Shown here: in pieces, positions 37,675 to 46,929 of the stretch
How the letters are laid out: each line of letters opens with the position of its first letter
How positions within the stretch are numbered: position 1 is the first letter of the stretch
DNA from: CAVTJL01 sp963828215
GTDB lineage: Bacteria > Pseudomonadota > Alphaproteobacteria > Geminicoccales > Geminicoccaceae
Assembly (NCBI GenBank): GCA_963828215.1
Contig: CAWHFO010000003.1
Coordinates: forward strand, 59,119 to 123,118
Direction of reading: 5' to 3'
DNA length: 64,000 nt
Notes under the pieces: model-generated
Told to the model about the DNA's origin: nothing
Seen by the model: only the letters and a program-made list of their open reading frames with translations
Database searches by the model: none
Made by a program: the position numbers and the translations under genes

Positions 37675-37772
37675 TGGCTTCCTTCCGATCCGTGGTGCCT
37701 GCATCCGGCAGGGCCGAAGCGAAGTGGCAGGCCGCCTCGTGGCCGCTGCCGACCTTGTGCATGGGTGGGTAT

Positions 37773-38681
37773 TCAGCAGAGCAGATGGCGTGCCCCCGAG
37801 GGGCAGCGACCGTAGAAGCGGCAGACATTCGGGTCGGGATCGACCGGGCTGCGCGGGCTGCCGTCGAGCCGGGCGGGAGGCCTCCCGCGGTGGGCCGGGT
37901 CGGGGATCGCCGCCAGCAGGGCGCGGGTATAGGGATGGCCCGGCGCCCGGAACAGCGTGCCCGACGGCGCCGTCTCGATGACCTTGCCGAGATACATGAC
38001 CAGGACGCGCTCGCACAGAAGGCGGACGACGTTGAGGTCGTGCGAGACGAACAGGTAGCTCATGCCCAGCCGATCGCGCAGATCGGCGAGAAGCCGGAGG
38101 ATCACGGCCTGCACCGAGACGTCCAGGGCCGAGGTCGGCTCGTCCAGGATCAGCAGCGCCGGCTCCACGGCGATCGCGCGGGCGATGCCGACGCGGGCGC
38201 GCTGGCCCCCCGAGAGCTGGTGCGGGTAGCGGTTGATCAACTCGGCCGACAGCCCGACCAGCTCGACGGCCCGCCGCACCCTGGCCTCGAGGTCCTCGCC
38301 GCCGGAGGGCCGCAAGAGCCGGCGCACCGGGTCCGCCACCGACTGGAACACGGTGAGGTGCGGGTTGAGGCTCTCGGTCGGGTCCTGAAACACCATCTGG
38401 ATGCGCGCGCGCGCCGGGCTGGTCACGAAGCGGCGCAGCGGGATGGCGCCGATGTCCTCGCCCTCGAAACGAATCCCGCCGGCGGTGGGGTCGACCAGGC
38501 GCGCCAGCAGGCGGGCGAGCGTGGACTTGCCGCAGCCGGATTCGCCGACGAGGCCGACGCTCTCGCCCCTGCGGAGCACGAGGCTGACCTGGTCGACGGC
38601 GTGCAGCAGGCCGCGGCTGCGCCCGCTGCCGGTCGGGTAGAGCTTGCTGAGCTGGCGGGCCTCCAGGAGCGGTGCCGTCAT
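37773..38681 (-). CDS. dppF: ABC transporter ATP-binding protein, DppF/OppF type
   Basis: The 302-residue ATPase of a family 5 importer has Walker A GESGCGKST, a Q-loop in MVFQDPTESLNPHLTV, signature LSGGQRARVGIARAI, Walker B LLILDEPTSALDVS and H-loop VSHDLNVVR. The oligopeptide-type C-terminal Fe-S/zinc-like cysteine motif (…NVCRFYGRCPSG) is present. ATG 38681 overlaps the dppD-like stop (ATGA). The frame is intact; the cytoplasmic subunit pairs with the DppD-like ATPase. Confidence 0.92.
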   Translation of the reverse strand: MTAPLLEARQLSKLYPTGSGRSRGLLHAVDQVSLVLRRGESVGLVGESGCGKSTLARLLARLVDPTAGGIRFEGEDIGAIPLRRFVTSPARARIQMVFQDPTESLNPHLTVFQSVADPVRRLLRPSGGEDLEARVRRAVELVGLSAELINRYPHQLSGGQRARVGIARAIAVEPALLILDEPTSALDVSVQAVILRLLADLRDRLGMSYLFVSHDLNVVRLLCERVLVMYLGKVIETAPSGTLFRAPGHPYTRALLAAIPDPAHRGRPPARLDGSPRSPVDPDPNVCRFYGRCPSGARHLLC

Positions 38682-39702
38682 GCGGCCGGCCGCCAGCAGC
38701 GCACGAGATGATCCCGGCCGAGCTCGGTCGTCGGCAGCGGCTCGGCATCGCACACCGGAAGCGCGACGGTCGCACCGATCGCGGAACCGGCAGAACGGCA
38801 GGTCGCTGCGGCGCAGGTCCGGCAGGCCGCCCGGGATCGAGACCAGATCGCCGATGTGGGCCGCAGCCGCCGGCATCGCGCCGATCAGCTCGGCGCTGTA
38901 GGGATGGGCCGCATCCTTCAGGAGCGCCGCCGCCGGTGCCGCCTCGACCGTATGGCCGGCGTGCATGACCACGATCCGGTCGCAATATTCGCCGGCGAGG
39001 CCGAGGTCGTGGGTGATCAGCATGGCGCCCATCCGGGAGCCGTCGACCATCTCGCGGACGAGATCCATGATCGTGGCCTGGGTCGTGACGTCGAGGCCGG
39101 TGGTCGGCTCGTCGGCGATCAGCAGCATCGGCTCGCAGGCCAGCGCCATCGCGATCATGACGCGCTGGCACATGCCGCCCGAGAGCTCGAACGGGTAGGC
39201 GTCGTAGCGGCGCTCGGGGTCGGGGATGCGCACCTTGGCCAGCGCCTCGATCGCCTTGGCCCGCGCATGGCGCCGGGCGACCGGGCCGTGGCGCAGGAGC
39301 ACGTCCTCGATCTGGCGGCCGACCTTGCGGATCGGATTGAGCGCGGTGCGCGGGCTCTGAAAGATCATCGAGACGTCGCGGCCGCGCATCTCCCTCATGG
39401 CGGCACCGCGCGCCGCCAGCGCGTCGATCCCGGCGAAGCGGATGGCACCGCCCCGGATCTCGGCACTGGCCTCCAGGAGACCCATGACCGCGAGCGCGCT
39501 CACCGACTTGCCGGAGCCGCTCTCGCCGACGATGCCGACGATCTCGCCGCGCTCGATCCGGAACGACACGTCCTCGAGCGCCTTCACACGCGCCCTCGCG
39601 CGTGCGGAACTCGAGCGACAGCCGGTCGACGACGAGCAATGGCGCGCTCGCATGCGCCTCGGCGCCCGTGGCGCGCGGCCCGCCCGGCGAGGGCGCGCTC
39701 AC
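38678..39702 (-). CDS. dppD: ABC transporter ATP-binding protein, DppD/OppD type (two frame breaks)
   Basis: GTG 39702 overlaps the permease stop (GTGA). Walker A is GESGSGKS, Q-loop MIFQSPRTALNP, signature LSGGMCQRVMIAMALA, Walker B LLIADEPTTGLDVT. The C-terminal cysteine cluster is CRFRDRCDR … CDAEPLP. Breaks lie near 39595 (…SLEFRTREG to VKALEDVSF) and near 38770 (after RDRCDR). With the second repaired the protein ends GRDHLVRCWRPAA at a TGA overlapping the dppF ATG. Unrepaired, the two ATPases would read as one fused frame, which I regard as an artefact. Confidence 0.88.
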
Positions 39703-40550
39703 GTGCGCCTCCGCGGATCGATCATGTCGCGCAGCCCGTCGCCCAGCAGGTTGAAGCAGAACACGGCGAGCACGAGCGCCATGCCGGGAAAGACGAAGGT
39801 CCACCACTCGCCCGAGAAGATGTAGCTCGCCCCCTCCGACACCATGATGCCCCACTCGGCCGCTGGCGGGCGGACGCCCAGGCCGATGAAGGACAGACCG
39901 GCCGCATTCAGGATCGCCCAGCCCATGTTGAGCGAGGCCTGGACCATCATCGGCGGCAGGATGTTCGGCACGATGTGGCGGGCGAGCACGCGCAGGGCGC
40001 CGTTGCCGCCCATCCGCGCCGCCTCGACATAAGGGGCGTCGCGGCGGACGTTGACCTCGCCGCGGGCGAAGCGGCCGTAGAAGGGCAGGTTGATCACCAC
40101 CGTGGCGATGATGATGTTGACGACGCTGTTGCCGAGGGCTGCGACGATCCCCATCGCCAGGACGAACAGCGGGAAGGCCATGATCGTGTCGAAGACGCGG
40201 CCGATCACCTGGTCGGCCCAGCCGCCGGCGTAGCCGGCGACGGCACCGAGGGCGGTGCCGATGACGAAGGAGATGGCGACCGCGGTGACCGCCATGCCCA
40301 GGTCGAGGCGGGCTGCCACGATCACCCGGCTGAAGATGTCGCGGCCGAGCTGATCGGTGCCGAACAGATGCGCCGCCGACGGCGCCATCAGGCGCGCGTC
40401 GGCATCGGTCGTCAGCGGATCGTAGGGAACGAGCGACGGGCCGAGGAGCGCGCACAGGAGAAGGACCGTGAAGATCGCGAAAGCCACGAGCGTCAGCGGG
40501 TTCTCCGCGAAAGTGTGGCGAAGGTCGCGGCCGAGGGTCGCCGTCGTCAT
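39699..40550 (-). CDS. dppC: ABC transporter permease, DppC type
   Basis: The 283-residue inner-membrane permease starts MTTATLGRDLRHTFAENPLTL. The N-terminal TM (VAFAIFTVLLLCALLGPSLVPYDP) and the DppC-type FGTDQLGRDIFSRVIVAARLDL are visible, as are five further TMs. The EAA loop is YVEAARMGGNGALRVLARHIVPNILPP. The frame is intact. It overlaps the dppD-like gene by 4 bases and follows the DppB-like permease by 5. Confidence 0.93.
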   Translation of the reverse strand: MTTATLGRDLRHTFAENPLTLVAFAIFTVLLLCALLGPSLVPYDPLTTDADARLMAPSAAHLFGTDQLGRDIFSRVIVAARLDLGMAVTAVAISFVIGTALGAVAGYAGGWADQVIGRVFDTIMAFPLFVLAMGIVAALGNSVVNIIIATVVINLPFYGRFARGEVNVRRDAPYVEAARMGGNGALRVLARHIVPNILPPMMVQASLNMGWAILNAAGLSFIGLGVRPPAAEWGIMVSEGASYIFSGEWWTFVFPGMALVLAVFCFNLLGDGLRDMIDPRRRT

Positions 40551-40555
40551 CGCGG

Positions 40556-41607
40556 TCAGCCCTCGAACCGGACGCGCGGGTCGATCGCGGCGGCGAGCAG
40601 ATCCACGATCAGGTTCAAGAGCACGTAGATGACCGCCATCATCAGGACGAAGCCCTGGACGGCGGCATAGTCCGAGGCGATCACCGCGCTCACGGCGTAG
40701 GCGCCGATGCCCGGGCCAGCCGAACACCTGCTCGATCAGGACGCTGGAGCCGAGCAGGAACGAGAAGATCATGCCCATGATGTTGGTGATCGACAGCAGC
40801 GCGTTGCGGAACGCATAGGTGAGGACGGTGGTCCAGCTGGAAAGACCGTTGGCTCGCGCCGTGCGCACGAAGTCGCTGCCCAGTGCCGTCAGCATCGCCG
40901 CACGGGTCATCCGCGCGATCGGCGCCATGGCGAACAGGCCGAGCGCGATCGACGGCAGGACCAGCTGGGCGAGCGAGCCGCGAAACGCCGCGAGATCCCC
41001 GGCGATCAGGCTGTCGATCAGGTAGAATCCCGTCACCGGAGGAGGTGCGGTGTAGTAGATCTCGTCGAGCCGCCCGAGCGGCTGCGGCGCCCAGCCCAGC
41101 AGATAGTAGAAGACGTAGACCAGCATCAGCGCCACGAAGAAGGTCGGGAATGCGGCCGCGACCGTGACCGAGCTGCGGCAGAGATGGTCGACCAGCGAGT
41201 TCGGCCTCACCGCGGCAAAGACGCCGAGCGGAATGGCGGTGACCACCGCGAACAACAAAGCCGCGAAGGTCAGCTCCATGGAGGCCGGCAGACGCTGGAC
41301 GAGGTCGTTGACCACCGGCTGGCCGGTGGTGAGCGAGTTCCCCAGGCTGCCGTGCGCCAGCTGGCCCAGATAGACCCAGAACTGCACGATCAGGCTCTTG
41401 TCGAGGCCGAGCGCCACACGGACCTGCTGGACCGAATTCGGCATTCGCCGCCGGCCCCGCGAAATAGGCGGCGGGATCCCCCGGCAAGGCCCGTGACAAC
41501 AGGAACGTCACCACGATCACCCCGACGAGGCTCGGCAGGGAGCTGGCGATGCGGCGAAGGACGTAGGCGGACGCCAGGGCTCGGGTCTCCAGCGGTCGTC
41601 GAGGCAA
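40556..41607 (-). CDS. dppB: ABC transporter permease, DppB type (two frame breaks)
   Basis: The six-TM permease has an N-terminus YVLRRIASSLPSLVGVIVVTFLLSRALPGDP, the standard DppB opening. SMELTFAALLFAVVTAIPLGVFAA follows, and the EAA loop region is FVRTARANGLSSWTTVLTYAFRNALL. Breaks lie near 41440 (AYFAGPAA to NSVQQVRVALGL) and near 40715 (EQVFGWPG to IGAYAVSAVIASDYAAVQGF). The repaired C-terminus …AAAIDPRVRFEG stops at 40556. The start used is TTG 41607; ATG 41621 is out of frame by 14 bases and would need an indel. It is the first gene of the operon. Confidence 0.85.
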
Positions 41608-41711
41608 GTCGCTGCACCCATGAGCAAGCGATGTGCCAGCCTGCCCGGGTGCTGGAATCCTCGCGGCGCCTGCTGCCGCCGAGCCCCACGCTGGCGTCCG
41701 ATTGCGCAGAC

Positions 41712-41740
41712 CGCTCCAGCGGAGCGCTCAAATCTTGAGC
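41712..41740. promoter_or_regulatory. Two adjoining palindromes in the divergent dppB/glcG-like intergenic region
   Basis: CGCTCC-AGC-GGAGCG (41712-41726) and GCTCAA-ATC-TTGAGC (41726-41740) are both perfect 6-bp inverted repeats with a 3-base spacer, sharing one base. They lie 105 bases upstream of the amidase operon start and 130 bases upstream of the GlcG-like gene. They are operator candidates for the XRE-cupin regulator encoded downstream, or an RNA double hairpin. Confidence 0.45.
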
Positions 41741-41869
41741 AGCAATCATGTCGCTGGACTGGGCCTCACCTCCCATGAGGAGCCGCTCGGCCCTGCGGCC
41801 CCAGGCCGCGAGGCTGCCCGGTACGATTTTTGATCCGCAATCGGCAGGCATGAACGAGAGGACCGCCGA

Positions 41870-42364
41870 ATGGGCGACTTGATCGAGACGCGCACCCTCA
41901 CGCTCGAGGGCGCCAGGCGCATCCTCGATGCGGCCATCGCCGAGGCCGGCCGGATCGGTCAGCCGATGTGCATCGCCGTGGTCGATGCGGGCGGCAACCT
42001 GCTGACCTTTGCCCGGATGGACGGATCGAAGGCGCTGAGCGTGATCTCCTCGATCAACAAGGCGCGCACCGCTGCCCTCTCGGCCGCGCCCACCGGCGTG
42101 GCGCACGCCGATGTCGAGCTGCAGGTCACGCTGGCCCACGAGAGCAAATGGACCAACCTGATCGGCGGCTTGCCGGTGAGGGTCGACGGGCTGGTGGTGG
42201 GCGCCGTCTCGGCCGGCTCCGGCACGGGCGCGCAGGATCTGGCCACGGCACGCGCCGGGGCGGCAGCCATCGCCGGCGCCGACCTGTTTTTGGACTTCAC
42301 GCCGATGGGAGCCGAGGATACCGGCATCATCCGCGGCTCGCATCCTCACCCGGTCCGGAGCTGA
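41870..42364 (+). CDS. GlcG/HbpS-like protein (DUF336)
   Basis: The 164-residue protein has LTLEGARRILDAAIAEA, CIAVVDAGGNLLTFARMDG, SINKARTAALSA and GAVSAGSGTGAQDLATARAG, all hallmarks of the GlcG/HbpS fold, a small alpha/beta protein linked to heme binding or to glycolate/diol catabolic operons. No signal peptide is present, so it is cytoplasmic. It is divergent from the amidase/transport operon and 61 bases upstream of the regulator, so probably cotranscribed with it. The molecular role is not known. Confidence 0.85.
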   Translation: MGDLIETRTLTLEGARRILDAAIAEAGRIGQPMCIAVVDAGGNLLTFARMDGSKALSVISSINKARTAALSAAPTGVAHADVELQVTLAHESKWTNLIGGLPVRVDGLVVGAVSAGSGTGAQDLATARAGAAAIAGADLFLDFTPMGAEDTGIIRGSHPHPVRS

Positions 42365-42425
42365 CGCCTTGCGTGTGGTACGCTATTCGGGCGACCTGCC
42401 GACGACGCCCGTTCCGGAGAAGAAG

Positions 42426-43046
42426 ATGGGCCACGCTGCACCGGCCGAAGCGAGCGGGAAGGACACCGGCGGCGTCGGGGCCGCGGCCGACCTGCAGATC
42501 GGTGCCCGCCTGCGCCACGCCCGTATCCTGAAGGGCATGCTGATGCGCGAGCTGGCCCTGCGCTGCGCCTGCACCGAGAGCATGATCTCCAAGATCGAGA
42601 ACGGCAGGGTCATGCCGTCGGTGCCGATGCTCCAGCGCCTCGTCGGCGCGCTCTCCCTGGACCTGAGCGCCTTCTTCGGCCTCGATCCGACCTCGCCGGG
42701 CGTGATCCTGCGCGACGGCCAGCGGTCGATCACGCTGACCGATCCGATCCGCCAGGGTGCGGGCGTCCACTACGAGCGGCTCGTGCCGTTCGGCGCCGGC
42801 AACCTGCTCGAAGGAAACATCCACGTCATCCAGCCGGGCGGCACCAAGGTCGACCAGATCACCCATCAGGGCGAGACGCTGGGCTACATCCTCGAAGGCT
42901 CCCTCGAGCTCACCATCGAGGCCACCGTCTATCACCTCTCGGCCGGCAACTCTTTTTTCTTCAAGAACCACCTGACCAACAGCTATCGAAACCCCGGCAC
43001 CGTCACGACGAAAGTCGTCTGGGTCAACACCCCGCAAGTCCATTGA
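42426..43046 (+). CDS. XRE-family regulator with C-terminal cupin domain
   Basis: The 206-residue protein has an N-terminal HTH (IGARLRHARILKGMLMRELALRCACTESMISKIENG) and a C-terminal cupin (GTKVDQITHQGETLGYILEGSLELTIEATVYHLSAGNSFFF) that would sense a small molecule, as in PuuR/SutR-like regulators. ATG 42426 with GGAGAAGAAG directly upstream is preferred over TTG 42369. The position suggests control of the GlcG-like gene and the divergent amidase importer operon; this is inference. The downstream 195 bases are unusually AT-rich and gene-free. Confidence 0.9.
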   Translation: MGHAAPAEASGKDTGGVGAAADLQIGARLRHARILKGMLMRELALRCACTESMISKIENGRVMPSVPMLQRLVGALSLDLSAFFGLDPTSPGVILRDGQRSITLTDPIRQGAGVHYERLVPFGAGNLLEGNIHVIQPGGTKVDQITHQGETLGYILEGSLELTIEATVYHLSAGNSFFFKNHLTNSYRNPGTVTTKVVWVNTPQVH

Positions 43047-43153
43047 AACTCGGATTCCGTTGATTCGCCACGAGCATTCGATGTTATTCGAACGTCCTTC
43101 CGTAACGATTACGACAAGCAAATTTTCGTGAAGATACCAAATTTCTCAATCTT

Positions 43154-43174
43154 TTCTCTATGAAATTCAGAGAA
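43154..43174. terminator. Weak hairpin in an AT-rich convergent gap
   Basis: TTCTCT (43154-43159) pairs with AGAGAA (43169-43174) over a 9-base loop, between two converging genes (ends at 43046 and 43242). The stem is short and AT-rich, so terminator function is only a guess. The gap 43047-43241 has far lower GC than its surroundings. Confidence 0.25.
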
Positions 43175-43241
43175 TGCCTTCTCGGCAAAGGAAACTTTCT
43201 TCCCGCTCACATTGAGGCCAAGAAGCTATGACGTTCGGATA

Positions 43242-44019
43242 TCAGGAGCGGGCCTCGGTCAGCCAATCAAGGGCCTGGCGCCAGAGGCGGGCGTAGCCGG
43301 GCCAGTCGGCGAAGGGCTGGGGCAGCCAGTGCGGGCCGATGTCGGAGGTCCAGGCGAGCGTGCGGCCGCGGCCGAAGGTGCCGGTGGCGAGCAGCGGGTG
43401 GCCGCCCTGCGCGTCGGGCACGCGCGCGAGGAGCTGGACGCCGGGGCGGCTTTTCAGCGTCACCTCGTTGACGCCGAGGAGGACGGGCCAGGTGCCGCCC
43501 ATGCCCTCGAGGATCGGGTGCTTCGGGCTCGACCAGCTCCGCCTCGAAGCCCTCGGGGATCTCGACCCGGTCGTCATAGGGGAGGCAGTCGACGGGCAGG
43601 GTCTCCTCGACGGCCGTCTTGTGGTAGCGGGCGCCGCCATTGATGCCCTGGAAGCTGTAGTAGCCGCCGATCATCATCAGCGCCCCGCCGCCCTCGACCC
43701 AGTCGTGCAGGAGGCGCAGGCGGTTGGGGACGGGCTGGCCCTTGAACCAGACGTCGGGATGGAGAAGGAGCGTGTTCGAGCCGAGGTCGGAGAGGATGAC
43801 CGCGGCGTAGGCGTCGAGATCCTTCTTCGTCAGGGGGAACTCGACCGCGGCCTCGTGGGCCTTCATGTAGTGGAGGTCGAAGGGCGATTCCTTCAGGGCC
43901 GCGACCAGCGGCTCGGCGCCGAGATGGAAGCTCACGGTCGGGAACTGGTCGAAGCCCTTGATGTGGGTGGCCGTGCTCGTCCAGAACTCGCCGGCAAGCA
44001 GGATTCTCTTTTTTGTCAT
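43242..44019 (-). CDS. Glutamine-amidotransferase-like (ThuA/DUF1355-type) protein, one frame break
   Basis: The product has MTKKRILLAGEFWTSTATHIKGFDQFPT, AVILSDLGSNTLLLHPDVWFKGQ, LHDWVEGGGALMMIGGYYSFQGINGGARY and, in a second frame, HPILEGMGGTWPVLLGVNEVTLK and TGTFGRGRTLAWTSDIGPHWLP. This is the class I GATase-like fold of the putative cytoplasmic STM3548/DUF1355 group, which lacks a clear nucleophile elbow. The break is near 43525. These proteins occur with sugar importers and hydrolases; the reaction is unknown. It is the last gene of the large btpA-led operon. Confidence 0.75.
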
Positions 44020-44040
44020 CGGCTCGGAAACTCCGTCGGA

Positions 44041-45109
44041 TCAGGCGTCGCGCCACTTCTGGCTGAAGACGCGGCGGGGATTGGTGACGAGGAGGCCGGT
44101 GAGCACGGGCTCGGGCACGCCCAGCCGGCGCAGGCGCGGCAGGAAGTGGCGCAGCACGTGCGCGTAGCCGTTCCCGCCATGACGGGTCAGCATCATCTTG
44201 AGGAAGACGTCCTGCGAGAGCAGGACGCGGTCGCCATAGCCCCAGTCGATCAGGCGCTTGATGGCGGCCGCCACCTCCCAGTCGGCGGGGCACTGCACGC
44301 CCTGGTCGGCATAGAAAAAGTCCATGCCGATCATGTCGTACTCGATGAAGGCGCCGCGCCGGGCGAGGCTGGTCTGGTAGTCGGGATCGTCGAGGCTGGG
44401 GTTCATGTGGCAGAGGACCGTGTGGCGCGGATCGCCGCCCTCGGCCTCGACGATGTCGAGCACCCGGTGCGCGTGGCGGAACCAGCCGGGGAGGTGGACC
44501 ATCAGCGGCAGGCGGGTGCGGGCCTGGGCGCGCGCGGCCCCACGCAGCGAGCGCTCCTCGGCCGGCGTGAAGTCGCTGCTGACCCCGATCTCGCCGATCA
44601 GGCCGATGCGCGCGCCCTCGATGCCCTCGACCGCCTCCTGCACGATCTGATCGGCGATCGCCGCCTTGTCCATCGAGGCGAGCTCGGGCGGATGCGAGCT
44701 TTGGAGGTAGTAGCCGGCACCCATGACGATGCCGAGGCCGGTGGCCCTGGCGATGCGCTGGAGGGCCATGCGGGTTGCGGCCGATGCCGCGGCAGGTGGG
44801 ATCGACCACGCTTTTGCCGCCCAGCGCCTCGAAGGGGGCCAGCTCCTCGATCACCGCCGCCTCGTCGTCGAGGGCGCAGTTGTGCCTGTTGACGAAGGGA
44901 TCCATGCGCAGCTCGCCCAGGATCTCGGGGCGCACCGGCCCTTCGGCGAGGTATTGGCGCTCGGGCGTCGCGGGCGGGTTCCACCAGCAGCGGCAGTCGT
45001 TCAGGAGATGCTCGTGCATCAGCGTGACGCCCAGATCCTCGACCGGGATGGGGCCCAGCACGGTCATGACCCGGCCGCTGCCGACGTGGGTCGGGCTAAG
45101 CTCGCTCAT
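44041..45109 (-). CDS. Phosphotriesterase-family (PHP/PTE) metal hydrolase, one frame break
   Basis: The amidohydrolase of about 355 residues begins with RVMTVLGPIPVEDLGVTLMHEHLLNDC, holding the HxH metal site (HEH). GEIGVSSDFTPAEERSL supplies the bridging position as Glu, as in PHP proteins, rather than a carbamylated Lys. Other ligands are in MVHLPGWF, VLCHMNPS and LSQDVFLKMM. The break near 44772 separates DPTCRGIGRNP from MALQRIARATGL. ATG 45109 overlaps the permease stop. Relatives are lactonases or phosphosugar lactonases, so a sugar-lactone step is plausible in this operon. Confidence 0.85.
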
Positions 45110-46108
45110 CGGCTCCTCGCAAGCAGCGTGGTGCGGAAGACGCGGGTGTTGAGCCAGATCGCGATCAGGATGATGAGGCCCGTCACGATCTGGGTGAAGA
45201 AGGGCGAGATGTGGGCGAGGATCAGGCCGTTGCCGATGACGGCGATGGTGAGGGCGCCCAGGACCGTGCCGACGATCGTGCCGCGCCCGCCCATGAGGCT
45301 GGTGCCGCCCAGGACCACGGCCGCGATGACGTCGAGCTCGAAGCCGACACCGGCGTTGGAGGAGCCGCTGCCGAGCCGGGCGGCGATGATGAGGCCCGAC
45401 AGAGCGGCGGCCATGCCGGAGACGATGTAGGCGACCGTCGTGACGCGCCTGACGTCGACACCCGCGCGGCGCACCGCCTCGGCATTGGCGCCGATGCCCG
45501 TGACATAGCGGCCGAAGCGCGCCTGCGTCAGCGCGACCCAGCCGACCAGGGCCACGAGGACGCGCCAGGATCGCCGGCAGCGGGACGCCGAGGAGCCAGC
45601 CGCGGCCGAGCTCGACGAACGGGCTGCCGGTCGCGATCGGGATCGAGTAGCCCTGGGTCAGGAGGAGCGCCACGCCGCGAAAGATGCTCAAGGAGGCGAG
45701 TGTCACGATGAAGGCGGGGATGCCCTCGTAGGCGGTGACGAAGCCGTTGGCGAGGCCGACGACCGCGCCCAGGAGCAGCATGAGGGCGATGACGATGGGC
45801 CAGGGCAGGCCCGCCTGGAGCAGGATCGCCGCCACCGCGTTCACGAGCGCCAGCACCGAGCCCACCGAGAGATCGATGCCCCCCGTCGTGATGACGAAGG
45901 TCATCGCGATGGCGGTGATCAGCAGCGGCGCGCTCTGCCGGAGAAGGTTCAGGATGTTCGTCTCGGAGAGGAAGGCCTCGGTGCCGAGCCCGAAGCCCAC
46001 CGTCATCAGGACGAAGAAGCCGGCGATGCTCAGGACCGGCGCGTGCGCGGCCAGCATGTCGGCGGCGCTGCGGCGCGCTTCCGTCGGGCGGCTCGCGAGG
46101 CTGCTCAT
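45106..46108 (-). CDS. Sugar-type ABC transporter permease (RbsC-like), one frame break
   Basis: This multi-TM permease starts MSSLASRPTEARRSAADMLAAHAPVLSIAGFF. Family blocks are ITTGGIDLSVGSVLALVNAVAA, GFVTAYEGIPAFIVTLASLSIFRG and the EAA-like GANAEAVRRAGVDVRRV, with VLGGTSLMGGRGTIVGTVLGAL. The break near 45560 lies between LPAILAR and ALVGWVALTQARFGRYVTG. It is second-importer permease 1 of 1, following its ATPase and binding protein. Confidence 0.87.
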
Positions 46109-46929
46109 GACGCGGCCAGCCCGGGCGCGGGCCAGCCGCTCGCCCACGATGAGGCCCACGAGGTCCTCGAGGTTGGTCTCGCCGATCCGCCGCTCGGCCA
46201 CGTTGCGGCCCTCGTAGAGGACGGCGATGCGGTCGCAGACGCGAAAAAGGTCCTGCAGCCGGTGGGTGATGAGGATCACCCCGACGCCGCGCTCCTTGAC
46301 CCGCGAGATCAGCCGCAGCACCGCCTCGACCTCGGCCACGGCAAGGGCCGAGGTGGGCTCGTCCATGATCAGCACGCTGGGCTCGAACGAGACGGCACGG
46401 GCGATCGCGACCGACTGCCGCTGGCCGCCCGAGAGGCCGCCCGCGAGCGCCCGGAGGCTCGGCACGCGGATGTCGAGCGCGTCCAGCATGGCCCGGGCAC
46501 CCTCGCGCATCCGCGGCATGGTCGAGCAGGCGCAGCGGGCCGCTGCCGCGCAAGCGGCTCGCGGCCGAGCCAGAGATTGCCCGCGACGTCGATCGTGTCG
46601 CACAGGGAAAGGTCCTGGTAGACCATCTCGACGCGCCGGGCGCGGGCCTCGGCCGGGCTCGCGAAGCGGACGGGCTCGCCGTCGATCCTGATCTCGCCCG
46701 CATCGGGCTCGGTGGCGCCCGCCAGGATTTTTGTCAGCGTCGACTTGCCGGCGGCGTTGTCGCCGACGAGGCCCAGCACCTCGCCCGGCATCAGGCGCAG
46801 ATCGACGCCTTTGAGCGCCTCGATCGAGCCGTAGCGCTTCCTGATGCCGCGCATCAGGACGCGCTCGGGGCCCGAGGCGGCCGGAGCCGCCGCCTCTTCG
46901 CCCGCGATGTTGCTCGCCTCGGCGCTCAC
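46106..46929 (-). CDS. Sugar-type ABC transporter ATP-binding protein (single ATPase domain), two frame breaks
   Basis: GTG 46929 overlaps the binding-protein stop (GTGA). Walker A is GDNAAGKST (Ala where Gly is usual), Q-loop MVYQDLSLCD, signature LSGGQRQSVAIARAV, Walker B VLIMDEPTSALAVAE, H-loop LITHRLQDLF. It has one ATPase domain, like FrcA, not the doubled RbsA. The break near 46540 is in NLWLGREPLARQR to MPRMREGARAM. A second near 46130 hides the natural ending (AGLAAS) at a TGA overlapping the permease ATG; without it the frame runs on into the permease. Confidence 0.83.

Noticed and set aside
37773..39653. Apparent fused double-ATPase (DppD-DppF)
   Set aside because: A one-base break in the DppD tail hides its stop; repaired, the TGA overlaps the dppF ATG, the normal arrangement.
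36298..40455. Minus-strand frame of 1385 codons suggesting a giant fusion
   Set aside because: It links pieces of permease, ATPases and amidase across indels and out-of-frame stretches; separate genes with overlaps explain it better.
45106..46603. Apparent ATPase-permease fusion in the second importer
   Set aside because: Another single-base break near 46130; the repaired ATPase ends at a TGA overlapping the permease ATG.
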